NCBI GenBank assembly: GCA_947489425.1
Contig: CANLDL010000005.1
Location: forward strand, 216,361 to 280,360
Length of the DNA: 64,000 nucleotides
Source of the DNA: an uncultured Pseudomonadales bacterium
Lineage (GTDB): Bacteria; Pseudomonadota; Gammaproteobacteria; Pseudomonadales; Cellvibrionaceae
Direction of reading: 5' to 3'
Shown: piece after piece, positions 54,266 through 62,380 of the stretch
Position numbering within the stretch: position 1 is the first letter of the stretch
Layout: every line of letters begins with the position of its first letter
Notes under the pieces: generated by a model
What the model was told of the DNA's origin: nothing
Databases searched by the model: none
Seen by the model: only the letters and a program-made list of their open reading frames with translations
Program-made: the position numbers and the translations under genes

Positions 54266-54727
54266 ATGAATCCGGTACGTAAACAACGATTATTTCTTGT
54301 CTTCTTTATTGTGATTTTTTCGAGTATCGCTATCTTACTGATCACCTATGCATTGCGTGAAAATATTAATCTTTTTTATCCGCCGAGTAAAATAGTCTCG
54401 GGTGAAGCGCCTATTGATCGAACTATTAGAGCGGGTGGATGCGTCATTGCGGGTACTGTTGAGCGCTCGACTGAAAGCTTAGCTATGAGCTTTAAAATAA
54501 CCGATGGGATTGCTGATATGACAGTCAATTACACGGGTATTTTGCCAAACCTATTCGCCGAGGGCGAAGCTGTTGTTGTTAATGGTAAGATTGATAATAC
54601 AGGTCAATTTAATGCAACAGAAGTATTGGCCAAGCATGATGAGAACTATCTACCGCCAGAGGTTGCTGAGGCAATGGCGCAAGCGGGTAGTGAGCTCCAG
54701 CACCAAGAGACTTGCCAAGTCCTTTAA
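54266..54727 (+). CDS. ccmE: Haem chaperone CcmE
   Basis: A 153-residue periplasmic haem chaperone with an N-terminal membrane anchor (about 8-28). The haem-binding histidine is H124 in LAKHDENYLPPEV, with Y128 nearby; GGCVIAGTVERS and LPNLFAEGEAVVVNG match the OB-fold. It accepts haem from CcmC and hands it to CcmF. Start ATG 54266. Confidence 0.96.
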   Translation: MNPVRKQRLFLVFFIVIFSSIAILLITYALRENINLFYPPSKIVSGEAPIDRTIRAGGCVIAGTVERSTESLAMSFKITDGIADMTVNYTGILPNLFAEGEAVVVNGKIDNTGQFNATEVLAKHDENYLPPEVAEAMAQAGSELQHQETCQVL

Positions 54728-54814
54728 TCAATACGGATAGTATGAGCTTGTTATTATGCATACATTCCTCGTAACTATAAATAACCCACTACCACCAACA
54801 ATGTTGTCGTACCT

Positions 54815-56818
54815 ATGATTCCAGAACTCGGACACATCGCATTAATTATTGCCTTTATTCTTTTTGTTCTTCTATCGGTTGTCCCTTTATATGGTACCTA
54901 TGCTAAAAATACTTTGTTGATGGCATCGAGCCGATCGCTTGCAACAGGTGGTTTTGTTTTTATCTTTATTAGCTTTTTATGTCTCACTTGGGCGTTTGTA
55001 CAAGACGATTTTACCGTCAAATACGTTGCTAATCATTCTAATAGCCTACTGCCCATGCACTATAAGGTGAGTGCTGTTTGGGGGGGGCACGAAGGTTCTC
55101 TTTTACTGTGGGCATTGATTTTGGCTGGCTGGGGCTTCTCTGTTAGTTTATTTAGCCGGCAGCTACCGCTCGATATGGTCGCGCTTGTACTTGCAATAAT
55201 GGGTATGATTGGTGTGGGCTTCTTGCTATTTATGTTGCTTACCTCTAACCCTTTTGACCGCTTACTACCTCTATCGCCTGCTGATGGGGGTGACTTAAAC
55301 CCGCTACTACAAGATATTGGCCTTATTATTCACCCGCCTATGCTTTACATGGGCTATGTTGGTTTTTCTGTTGCTTTTGCTTTCGCTATAGCGGCACTGC
55401 TTTCTGGCCGTCTTGATAGCGCTTGGGCGCGTTGGTCACGTCCCTGGACAACAGTTGCATGGGCATTTTTAACCGTAGGCATTGCCCTTGGTAGTTGGTG
55501 GGCTTACTACGAGCTTGGCTGGGGCGGCTGGTGGTTTTGGGACCCTGTTGAAAATGCATCATTTATGCCTTGGCTTGTAGGTACGGCATTAATACACTCG
55601 CTAGCGGTAACAGAGAAGCGTGGCGTATTTAAAAGCTGGACAATCTTGCTGGCTATATTCTCTTTTGCACTGAGCTTATTGGGTACATTTTTGGTACGCT
55701 CTGGTGTATTAACGTCTGTTCATGCTTTTGCTAGTGATCCGGAACGCGGTGTATTTATTCTTGGCTTCTTATTATTTATTGTGGGTGGCTCATTAACTAT
55801 TTATGCATTGCGTGCACCCGTGGTTAAAAGTGTGACTAACTTCCAGTGGTTGTCACGCGAAACATTTTTACTGATTAATAATATTTTACTTGTAGTCATC
55901 ATGATTACGGTATTGCTCGGGACTTTATATCCATTATTTGCTGATGCTCTTAATTTGGGTAAATTATCCGTTGGCCCACCGTACTTTAATTTCTTTTTTA
56001 TCCCATTTATGGTGATACTGTGTTTATTTATGGCAATAGGGCCAATAGCACTTTGGAAAAAAACAGCGGCTGATAGATTATGGCAAACGCTGAAACACCC
56101 ACTGACCCTGAGTGCTTTTACTGCGGTTATTTTCCCTGCCTTATATGGCGATGAGTATAGTATCTCTGCGGGGATTACTGTCTTTGTTGCGAGTTGGATC
56201 ATCTATGTGGTGGCCTTTGATATTTATTTAAAAGCGAGTAACTCTGAGCAGTTTTTAACGGGCCTAAGTAAGTTATCGCGCAGTTACTATGGGATGGTTG
56301 TTGCACATATAGGTGTTGCGGTTACGGTGTTGGGTGCCGGCTTAAATACGATATATAGTGATCAGCGTGATATACGTATGGAGACGGGCGAGCGCTTAGA
56401 GCTGGGCCGCTATGAATATTACTTTGCTGATGTGAAAACAATTAGAGGTCCAAACTATACTTCTGAGCAAGGCCATATAGAAATTTTCTCAGATGGTAAA
56501 AAAATTACTACTCTCAGACCTGAAAAACGTCGTTATTTCTCTACCAACGATGTGCTAACAGAGGCTGCGATTGACTCAAATTTTTGGGGCGACCGCTATA
56601 TTGCTTTGGGTGAATTTTTGGGTAAAACAAAAGAGGGTACCGATGCTTGGGCGATACGTATTCATGACAAACCCTTTGTTAATTGGATTTGGCTGGGCTC
56701 TTTATTTATGGCTTTGGGGGGCTTTTTGGCTATTGCGGATAAGCGCTATCGCCTTAAAAAGAAAGTGACTAAAAAAGCGCCCGCTGAGAATACTATAAAC
56801 CCAGCACTTGCTGATTAG
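54815..56818 (+). CDS. ccmF: Cytochrome c haem lyase subunit CcmF
   Basis: A 667-residue membrane protein with about 15 hydrophobic helices. SAVWGGHEGSLLLWALIL, IHPPMLYMGYVGFSVAF and the tryptophan-rich WGGWWFWDPVENASFMPWL (the WWD domain) are the hallmarks, with histidines in LLIIHPP-type and SVHAFASDP regions. It attaches haem to apocytochrome c in the periplasm. It follows ccmE by 87 bp. Confidence 0.97.
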   Translation: MIPELGHIALIIAFILFVLLSVVPLYGTYAKNTLLMASSRSLATGGFVFIFISFLCLTWAFVQDDFTVKYVANHSNSLLPMHYKVSAVWGGHEGSLLLWALILAGWGFSVSLFSRQLPLDMVALVLAIMGMIGVGFLLFMLLTSNPFDRLLPLSPADGGDLNPLLQDIGLIIHPPMLYMGYVGFSVAFAFAIAALLSGRLDSAWARWSRPWTTVAWAFLTVGIALGSWWAYYELGWGGWWFWDPVENASFMPWLVGTALIHSLAVTEKRGVFKSWTILLAIFSFALSLLGTFLVRSGVLTSVHAFASDPERGVFILGFLLFIVGGSLTIYALRAPVVKSVTNFQWLSRETFLLINNILLVVIMITVLLGTLYPLFADALNLGKLSVGPPYFNFFFIPFMVILCLFMAIGPIALWKKTAADRLWQTLKHPLTLSAFTAVIFPALYGDEYSISAGITVFVASWIIYVVAFDIYLKASNSEQFLTGLSKLSRSYYGMVVAHIGVAVTVLGAGLNTIYSDQRDIRMETGERLELGRYEYYFADVKTIRGPNYTSEQGHIEIFSDGKKITTLRPEKRRYFSTNDVLTEAAIDSNFWGDRYIALGEFLGKTKEGTDAWAIRIHDKPFVNWIWLGSLFMALGGFLAIADKRYRLKKKVTKKAPAENTINPALAD

Positions 56819-56854
56819 CGATACTCAAAACGTAATTCTCAAAGAGATAAGCGA

Positions 56855-57376
56855 ATGAAACGCCTTAAATTATTTGTACCTTTATTTATTTTTGTTGTAT
56901 TGGCTGGCTTTTTTTGGCGAGGCTTATCACTGGATCCGCAGGCAATGCCTTCGGCATTAATTGATAAAAGCTTCCCTGAATTTTCTATGCCGATGCTCTT
57001 GGATGAGACTAAACTTGCCACTAAAGATGACTTATTGGGTGAGTATACACTGGTAAATATCTGGGCAACTTGGTGTGTAGCTTGTCGTATAGAGCATCCT
57101 TTTTTCAATAAATTAAAAGAGCAGGGTGTTCGTATTGTTGGTCTTAATTACAGAGATGAAGCACCAGCTGCGAGGGAGTGGTTAGAAGATTTAGGTAACC
57201 CTTATCAGTGGAGTATTTTCGACCCAGAGGGCCGCTTAGGTATCGACTTAGGTGTATTTGGTGCACCAGAGACCTATATATTAGATAAGAATGGTTTTAT
57301 ACGTTATAAGCATGTCGGTATTGTTGACCAGCGTGTTTGGGACGATAAGCTTTTACCTGTTATTAACGAGTTATAG
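56855..57376 (+). CDS. ccmG: Thiol-disulfide reductase CcmG (DsbE)
   Basis: A 173-residue membrane-anchored thioredoxin-like protein. The anchor is at about 5-22, the active site NIWATWCVACRIEHPF has C74 and C77, and GVFGAPETYILDKNG is the family's C-terminal loop. It reduces apocytochrome c haem-binding cysteines. In the standard order ccmH and ccmI would follow; here the next gene is on the opposite strand 5 bp away. Confidence 0.95.
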   Translation: MKRLKLFVPLFIFVVLAGFFWRGLSLDPQAMPSALIDKSFPEFSMPMLLDETKLATKDDLLGEYTLVNIWATWCVACRIEHPFFNKLKEQGVRIVGLNYRDEAPAAREWLEDLGNPYQWSIFDPEGRLGIDLGVFGAPETYILDKNGFIRYKHVGIVDQRVWDDKLLPVINEL

Positions 57377-57380
57377 TTCA

Positions 57381-58082
57381 TTACGGCTTTAACTTAACAA
57401 TTAATTGCCCCTCACTAACGTTAATATAATCTATGCCTTCAGCAAAGCTTTGCCAAAAGCCATTGTTGTCACCAAATTCTTTTACTAAGTCAATATTCTT
57501 TAAACCGCCTAGCCAAGCGTTAGGCAGTGGTACACCCCAAGCGCTAACCCCACGCAATTTAACAATAGGCTTACCTTGTGCAAAGGCAAGCTCTAAGCCC
57601 ATATTGAGCCGCACAATTTTATCGCCAAAAAAAGGAAAGTCAGGGTCTGTCCGAAACAGTAATTTAGCACTGGCCAAATCGTCGGATAAATCAATCACCA
57701 AATGATCCGACATGTCAGAATTGTGTGCGATTAGCGCATTGACTTCACGCTCACTAAAATACACTTCGCGATTAGCATCTATTTCTCTATAGGGTTCTGG
57801 CTCAAGTGAGGTATTAGATGTACTAATACCTGAGCTTGATTGTTTATACTCGATATTGGGTAAATTAAGTGCGCTGAGTTTTTGGTTTAGTGACTGGGTT
57901 TCACGCGAGGATAGTGACACGGGTGTGAATGATTTAGGAAATAAATAACTGTAAGCTAACCATAAACCGCCTATAACGATAGCAAGTGTAATAATAGTTA
58001 TCCCAAAAACCTTCCAGCCATTTGTTTTGCTAGTTGTAGCTGTTGGTAAAGCACTGCCTTTTGATACCATTAAGGTCTCCAC
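57381..58082 (-). CDS. Hypothetical membrane-anchored protein
   Basis: A 233-residue protein with a cytoplasmic N-terminus of about 20 residues, one hydrophobic anchor (about 25-46) and a periplasmic domain. The EVYFSEREVNALIAHNSDMSDHLVIDLSDDLASAKL region (quoted in part) resembles the layout of DUF2140/YpmS-type proteins, which have a membrane anchor and a lipid-binding-like fold, but I cannot assign a family firmly. ATG 58070 is an alternative start. It is convergent with ccmG. Confidence 0.7.
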   Translation of the reverse strand: METLMVSKGSALPTATTSKTNGWKVFGITIITLAIVIGGLWLAYSYLFPKSFTPVSLSSRETQSLNQKLSALNLPNIEYKQSSSGISTSNTSLEPEPYREIDANREVYFSEREVNALIAHNSDMSDHLVIDLSDDLASAKLLFRTDPDFPFFGDKIVRLNMGLELAFAQGKPIVKLRGVSAWGVPLPNAWLGGLKNIDLVKEFGDNNGFWQSFAEGIDYINVSEGQLIVKLKP

Positions 58083-58104
58083 TAGAATGCAAGTTATAAC
58101 ATCG

Positions 58105-58422
58105 TTACGTCTTATTGTTATAGCTCTTTAGTACTTCCACTATCTCGACACTATATTCTTTATACCATTTATCACGCCCCATTTGTTGTGCCTGTTTGTG
58201 AAGTTCATCCGCTTTCCAATTAGCGATTGCCTGAGTATCCTGCCAATAAGATAGGGCGATTTCTTTATTCCCTTCGGTAGTGCTAGTAAATTCAATGCAT
58301 TGATATTGCTTGATAGCGACTTCGCGTAGGGTGGATGCCATTTTAAGGTAGCGCTTAAAGTCGGGTGATGACGTATCCATTAATTCGGGATTTAGCGTTG
58401 CTTTAAAGATGACGACTAACAT
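58105..58422 (-). CDS. Antibiotic biosynthesis monooxygenase (ABM) domain protein
   Basis: A 105-residue single-domain protein with the ferredoxin-like ABM fold: VVIFKATLNPE at the start, MASTLREVAIKQYQCIEF, EIALSYWQDTQAIANWKAD, and HKQAQQMGRDKWYKEYSVEIVEV (shown in parts). Members act as small monooxygenases or haem-degrading proteins; the substrate is unknown. ATG 58422 is preferred to the TTG two codons earlier. Confidence 0.85.
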   Translation of the reverse strand: MLVVIFKATLNPELMDTSSPDFKRYLKMASTLREVAIKQYQCIEFTSTTEGNKEIALSYWQDTQAIANWKADELHKQAQQMGRDKWYKEYSVEIVEVLKSYNNKT

Positions 58423-58459
58423 AGCCAAGACCCTTTATAAGTTATCTTTTAGTTTACTG

Positions 58460-59395
58460 CTAGTTGTTATGTCGCACTTTTCGGGACTTCTTTGCTTCCT
58501 TTTGTGCAAGCTTTTTAGCTGCTTTTTTGGCAACTATCACGAGTTCGCGCTCAATCATTATAGGGGTTTCTAGTGTCAATTGTCCTAGAAGACCAGAGCG
58601 GAGGTCGTGGATAACTATCTCAGAGGCTTTATGAAGGTTAACTCGCCCGCCTGCTTGTTTTGCCCCTCTTTGAAAGCCAATGAGCTCTAGGGTTTCAATA
58701 GGTGTACTTGGGAGCTCGGTAATATCATAACGCTCGCATAGGCGCTTTGGATAGAGCTGCATGAGTGCCTCGATGGTATAAAAGCCAATATCTTCATACT
58801 CGATAGCAGTATTTTTAATGGAACCTGTTATTGCTAAGCGATAACCACTCTCTGGATTCTCTATTTTTGGCCAGAGGATACCTGGTGTATCGTGCAAAAT
58901 AACATTATTACCCAAATTAATCTTTTGCTGGCATTTAGTCACTGCGGGCTCATCGCCTACTTTTGCAATGATTTTCCCCGCAAGTGCATTAATAAGGGTC
59001 GATTTTCCGACGTTTGGAATGCCCACAATCATTGCATTAACAGGCTTTAGGGCAGTTGGTTCAATAGGGGCGAGTTTTAAGCATAATTCGGCTATTTGTT
59101 TGAGTTTATGCTTATCGTCTTTGTGATAGGCCAGGGTTTTTACTTGGCTCTTTTGCTCTAAGTATTGCTGCCATTCATTGGTTATTGCTGGGTCAGCAAG
59201 GTCAGTTTTACTCAAAATGACCAGTGTTGGCTTATTATCACGCCATTCTCCAATAACAGGATTTTGGCTGCTAAAGGGTAGGCGTGCATCAACGATTTCT
59301 ACTAAGACATCGATATTATTTAATATTTTAAGTATTTCTTTGCGGGCCTTATGCATATGGCCCGGATACCAGTTAATGCTCACAGAAACATCCAA
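58460..59395 (-). CDS. Circularly permuted ribosome-assembly GTPase (YlqF/RbgA family)
   Basis: A 311-residue GTPase with the permuted motif order G4-G1-G3. INWYPGHMHKAR is the N-terminal signature, SKTDLAD the G4 motif, GIPNVGKSTL the G1 P-loop and LHDTPG the G3 motif. The C-terminus is very basic (KKAAKKLAQKEAKKSRK), fitting rRNA contact. RbgA helps in 50S subunit maturation in Bacillus; in gammaproteobacteria the role is less studied. Single gene. Confidence 0.92.
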   Translation of the reverse strand: MDVSVSINWYPGHMHKARKEILKILNNIDVLVEIVDARLPFSSQNPVIGEWRDNKPTLVILSKTDLADPAITNEWQQYLEQKSQVKTLAYHKDDKHKLKQIAELCLKLAPIEPTALKPVNAMIVGIPNVGKSTLINALAGKIIAKVGDEPAVTKCQQKINLGNNVILHDTPGILWPKIENPESGYRLAITGSIKNTAIEYEDIGFYTIEALMQLYPKRLCERYDITELPSTPIETLELIGFQRGAKQAGGRVNLHKASEIVIHDLRSGLLGQLTLETPIMIERELVIVAKKAAKKLAQKEAKKSRKVRHNN

Positions 59396-59504
59396 ATTAA
59401 AAAGAGGAGCTATTGTAAAAGGCGTAGAGAGGGAATAAAAGGTATTGTGGCTAAGTAGAGGGTAAATATAGCTTAAGAATCAAGTGGCTATATCAGTGAT
59501 TATA

Positions 59505-59532
59505 AAAGAAAAAGGGCGGCTATATGCCGCCC
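59505..59532 (-). terminator. Rho-independent terminator after hpf
   Basis: A 7-bp GC-rich stem GGGCGGC (59514-59520) / GCCGCCC (59526-59532) with a 5-base loop. Read on the - strand it is followed by TTTTTCTTTT. It lies 22 bp after the hpf stop. Confidence 0.88.
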
Positions 59533-59553
59533 TGAGTGATGCGAAGCGAGTAG

Positions 59554-59922
59554 TTAGCTCGCAATAGCATCGAGATCGTCGCCAATGTTTGCATCTTGTT
59601 TACGCGCAGTGCGTCGAGAATGCATCTGATCAGCGTGGGATTTGAGCTTTCTCTCTGCGATATTAAACGCATCCCTTACGGCTATATGAATAGATGGGTT
59701 GTCTTGGCTAATGGTAATGGGACTACCTTTTACCTCAATCTCAACGGTTGCACGGAATGATTTACCCTTGTGTTTATGGTTATGTGGTGACTCTAAGACG
59801 ACGCGAGTATGATGAATAGCGTTGGAGTAACGCTCTAGCTTGTGCATACGCTTGTCGATGATTGCATTTAGGGCCTGTGATGGTTCCATATCACGGTAAG
59901 TCACTTGATTAGCCATTGTCAT
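59554..59922 (-). CDS. hpf: Ribosome hibernation promoting factor (HPF/RaiA family)
   Basis: A 122-residue protein of the short HPF/YfiA class that binds the 30S decoding centre and helps form inactive ribosomes in stationary phase. VTYRDMEPSQALNAIIDKRM is the first strand and helix, VVLESPHNHKHKGKSF and ITISQDNPSIHIAVRDAFNIAERKL follow the family. A strong AGGAGG lies 8 bases before ATG 59922. rpoN and ptsN, which often flank hpf, are not here. Confidence 0.93.
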   Translation of the reverse strand: MTMANQVTYRDMEPSQALNAIIDKRMHKLERYSNAIHHTRVVLESPHNHKHKGKSFRATVEIEVKGSPITISQDNPSIHIAVRDAFNIAERKLKSHADQMHSRRTARKQDANIGDDLDAIAS

Positions 59923-60455
59923 AGAATAATCCTCCTAAGATTAATGATGAATTAACGACATGTTAATTCGGGTTACTTTGCCTATATTTAAATTGATTAA
60001 TGAATAAAATTGATAATGTATGTTGATACAAATACTCTGCATATTGATAGCTTGAGTATTAAAAAAAGCATTAAATGATTGGAAAAGCTTATGAGAAAAG
60101 TTGAACCTTTTTGGTGGGTTCAAATGAAAGCAGGCAGTCGATAAGTGCATTACTTTTTGATTGATCATGTATTAACTATCTGCTCATTTAGTTAGTTTTT
60201 CAAGCCCTATTTACAATTTATTTACATTTTTTTGGCATGATTTCCGCATGTGTCTTGCTGGTAGGAAATACCTTTTTTGATCGTTTTTTATCCTTCTTGG
60301 CCATGCAAGCCCTGTAAAATCTAGCATCTTACTTTTCCATCATTTATTGATACTGCTAATTCTAATAACCATAAATTAATAAATACTAATTTTTATCTTA
60401 AAAAGTTCTATGCAATATAACCAAACTGAATAATTGTTTATTTTTACTCATTACT

Positions 60456-60485
60456 CTTGAAAAGTTTAAATCCATCTCCACATTA
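60456..60485 (+). promoter_or_regulatory. Candidate sigma-32 promoter of the hsp20 gene
   Basis: CTTGAAA (60456-60462) matches the -35 consensus exactly, and CCACATTA (60478-60485) matches the CCCCATTA-type -10 with one change, at a 15-base spacer. Transcription would begin near 60492 and leave a leader of about 225 bases. Confidence 0.6.
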
Positions 60486-60669
60486 TTAGTGTACTCATAA
60501 TAACGTTAAAAAGTTTTTACGAGTACATAGATTACATAGTGTTTTTTCGCTCTATGAGGTTTAAGCACCTGTGATAAAAGTTAACATTACTTATTGTGTC
60601 ATTAACACTAATGTTGCAGAAAGTAACTGTTAAAAATGGCTAGGTTTATAACGAGCCACATTATTTAAC

Positions 60670-60711
60670 GACAACAGTATATTGTTGTCATCTATTGCTT
60701 AATTAAGAGGA
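60670..60711 (+). promoter_or_regulatory. Candidate ROSE-like RNA thermometer in the hsp20 leader
   Basis: A 7-bp hairpin (GACAACA/TGTTGTC, 60670-60689) is followed by TTGCTT (60695-60700) and the Shine-Dalgarno AAGAGGA (60705-60711). ROSE elements of ibpA genes hide the Shine-Dalgarno by pairing with a U-U/C-GCU motif, which is present at the expected place. The short loop makes the exact pairing unsure. Confidence 0.45.
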
Positions 60712-60718
60712 TAGTTTT

Positions 60719-61162
60719 ATGCGTACCTTAGATTTTTCTCCATTTTATCGTTCATCTATTGGCTTTGATCGTATGGCCGATTTACTAAATACTGTTTCGC
60801 AAAGCGAGACCAAACAAAATTCTTACCCGCCTTATAATATCGTACTCACTGGTGATGATACCTACCGTATTACTATGGCGATAGCTGGTTTTTCAGAATC
60901 TGAATTGGATATTCAAGTTGAACAAAATGTTTTATCCGTTACGGGAAAAAAACCAGAGTCGAATGAACCAAAAGAATATCTTTATCAAGGTATTGCCGAG
61001 CGCAGCTTTGAACGTCGTTTTCAACTAGCTGATCATGTGCGTGTCGAAGACGCACAGCTTGAGCATGGTTTGTTACATATTGATTTAATTCGTGAAATCC
61101 CAGAGGCTAAAAAGCCACGTAAAATAGCGATTAACTCCACGAATAAATTAATTGATCAGTAA
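60719..61162 (+). CDS. Small heat shock protein Hsp20 (IbpA-like)
   Basis: A 147-residue IbpA/IbpB-type chaperone holding unfolded proteins. MRTLDFSPFYRSSIGFDRMADLL is the N-terminal arm, YPPYNIVLTGDDTYRITMAIAGF starts the alpha-crystallin domain, and ERSFERRFQLADHVRVEDAQLEHGLLHIDL ends it; IPEAKKPRKIAI contains the C-terminal IxI-type segment. A 5' region with a heat-shock-type promoter and thermometer-like leader is described separately. The family gene is usually ibpA. Confidence 0.94.
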   Translation: MRTLDFSPFYRSSIGFDRMADLLNTVSQSETKQNSYPPYNIVLTGDDTYRITMAIAGFSESELDIQVEQNVLSVTGKKPESNEPKEYLYQGIAERSFERRFQLADHVRVEDAQLEHGLLHIDLIREIPEAKKPRKIAINSTNKLIDQ

Positions 61163-61189
61163 TCTTTAATCTTCTTTAAAAAATAAAAA

Positions 61190-61215
61190 AGCCGAGTAAC
61201 AAGCTCGGCTTTTTT
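61190..61215. terminator. Bidirectional terminator between hsp20 and the GlxA-type gene
   Basis: A 7-bp stem AGCCGAG (61190-61196) / CTCGGCT (61204-61210) with a 7-base loop is flanked by A6 on the left and T6 on the right. It serves both convergent genes. Confidence 0.88.
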
Positions 61216-61237
61216 ATGGGTAAAGGTTTGGTTTTAA

Positions 61238-62242
61238 TCAAGATGTATTAGCAATATTCTTTGTTGTAAATAATTTTGCGCGAACTGTTTTCCGGTATTC
61301 TTTTGGGCTTACAAATAGTTCTCGTTTAAATAATTTTGCAAAATAGCTGGTATCGTTATAGCCAACTTTATAAGCTACTTCGGCAACGCTTAAATTACTA
61401 GATTGTAATAATTCCTTGGCATTATTGAGCCGTAATTCATGTAAATATTGCATGGGTGTTTTCCCGGTCGCTAATTTAAAACGCCGGCTAAAATTACGCG
61501 GGCTCATGTCAAACTGTTCTGCAATGACTTTTAGCGAAAACACTTTTGTACTGTTATTTAGCATCCATAATTGTGCCTGCACAATCGATTCATCTGGATG
61601 GTTAATGTTGTCACTTTCAAAATAACTTATCGACTCATAGGGTTTACGTATCTCATGAGAAAAATGCCGTTGTATATGTTGTGCAACCTTGGTGTTAAAA
61701 AACCGTTGAATAAAATAGACCGTCAGATCCGCAAGAGAGTTAATGCTAGCGGCACAATAAATAGAACCCGCCTGAGTAATGAAATGTTGGCGTTTAAGAT
61801 GAACGTTGGGGTAGTGTTGCTGAAATTTATCAAAATAATACCAATGAGTAGTCGCGGGTTTATTATCCAACAAACCCGCCTCAGCTATAAAGCAACAGCC
61901 TGTACCTACACCACTAATAATCGCGCCTTGTTCAAACTGTTTTTGTAGCCATGTTGTTAAATCGCTTTGTAGATTGATCGCTATACGTGGGTTACGCCAA
62001 AGTGCAGGTAGATAGATGATATCGGCTTTTGTAATGTCCTTGAATGATTGTTCAGGTGTTAGCGTCATGCCTGTGTGGCAGGTTACAGGGGTTAGACTCT
62101 GTGCGGCCATTGTCATCGTAAAAGGCGATTCTTCAGGACATAAACGCTTGGCGGCATGATTTGCAGCGGCCAACATATCAGAAGGCCAAGTAGTACTCGT
62201 TGCGAGCATATTCTCAGACAATATAAACACAGCTTTTGGCAT
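61238..62242 (-). CDS. GlxA-type transcriptional regulator (DJ-1/PfpI + AraC HTH)
   Basis: A 334-residue regulator. The N-terminal DJ-1/PfpI domain (about 1-190) has the GVGTGCCFIAEAG nucleophile-elbow segment with its cysteine. The C-terminal AraC domain has two helix-turn-helix units (VIAEQFDMSPRNFSRRFK and VAEVAYKVGYNDTSYFAKLFKR). The family often regulates amino acid or quaternary amine catabolism. It is divergent from fabY and a 21-bp tandem repeat lies between them. Confidence 0.92.
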   Translation of the reverse strand: MPKAVFILSENMLATSTTWPSDMLAAANHAAKRLCPEESPFTMTMAAQSLTPVTCHTGMTLTPEQSFKDITKADIIYLPALWRNPRIAINLQSDLTTWLQKQFEQGAIISGVGTGCCFIAEAGLLDNKPATTHWYYFDKFQQHYPNVHLKRQHFITQAGSIYCAASINSLADLTVYFIQRFFNTKVAQHIQRHFSHEIRKPYESISYFESDNINHPDESIVQAQLWMLNNSTKVFSLKVIAEQFDMSPRNFSRRFKLATGKTPMQYLHELRLNNAKELLQSSNLSVAEVAYKVGYNDTSYFAKLFKRELFVSPKEYRKTVRAKLFTTKNIANTS

Positions 62243-62261
62243 ATTTTCCCTTTATTGATGT

Positions 62262-62303
62262 ATGTTTGTCTTTTTTGTCTCAATATTTGTCTCTTATGTC
62301 TTA
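62262..62303. promoter_or_regulatory. Adjacent 21-bp tandem direct repeats between the regulator and fabY
   Basis: Bases 62262-62282 and 62283-62303 are direct repeats identical at 17 of 21 positions. Within each copy TTTGTCT or a near version occurs twice, 9 bases apart (62265, 62274, 62286, 62295). A 21-base period places both copies on one face of the helix, as expected for an AraC-type operator. Confidence 0.6.
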
Positions 62304-62380
62304 TTGTATCGTGTTTTTGAGGTTTACACTCCCCTTATTGGTATTACATTATTTTTTATAAGGATTAAGGTCTTAAACTT

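Larger units (their letters stand above)
59923..60718. other. 796-bp intergenic region with several regulatory signals
   Basis: It separates divergent hpf and hsp20. Seen here are a 7-bp hairpin TTGAACC/GGTTCAA at 60101-60123, a sigma-54-like -24/-12 at 60233-60248, a sigma-32-like promoter at 60456-60485, and hairpins in the hsp20 leader at 60670-60711. An open frame of 75 codons at 59941-60168 (-) has no supporting feature and is not called. No RNA gene was identified. Confidence 0.5.

Noticed and set aside
59941..60168. 75-codon open frame on the - strand in the hpf-hsp20 gap
   Set aside because: No ribosome binding site, domain or plausible composition; it lies in an AT-rich regulatory region upstream of hpf.
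60260..60278. GGTA/TACC hairpin with T6 as the terminator of a sigma-54-driven small RNA
   Set aside because: The stem is only 4 bp and begins within a few bases of the expected transcript start.
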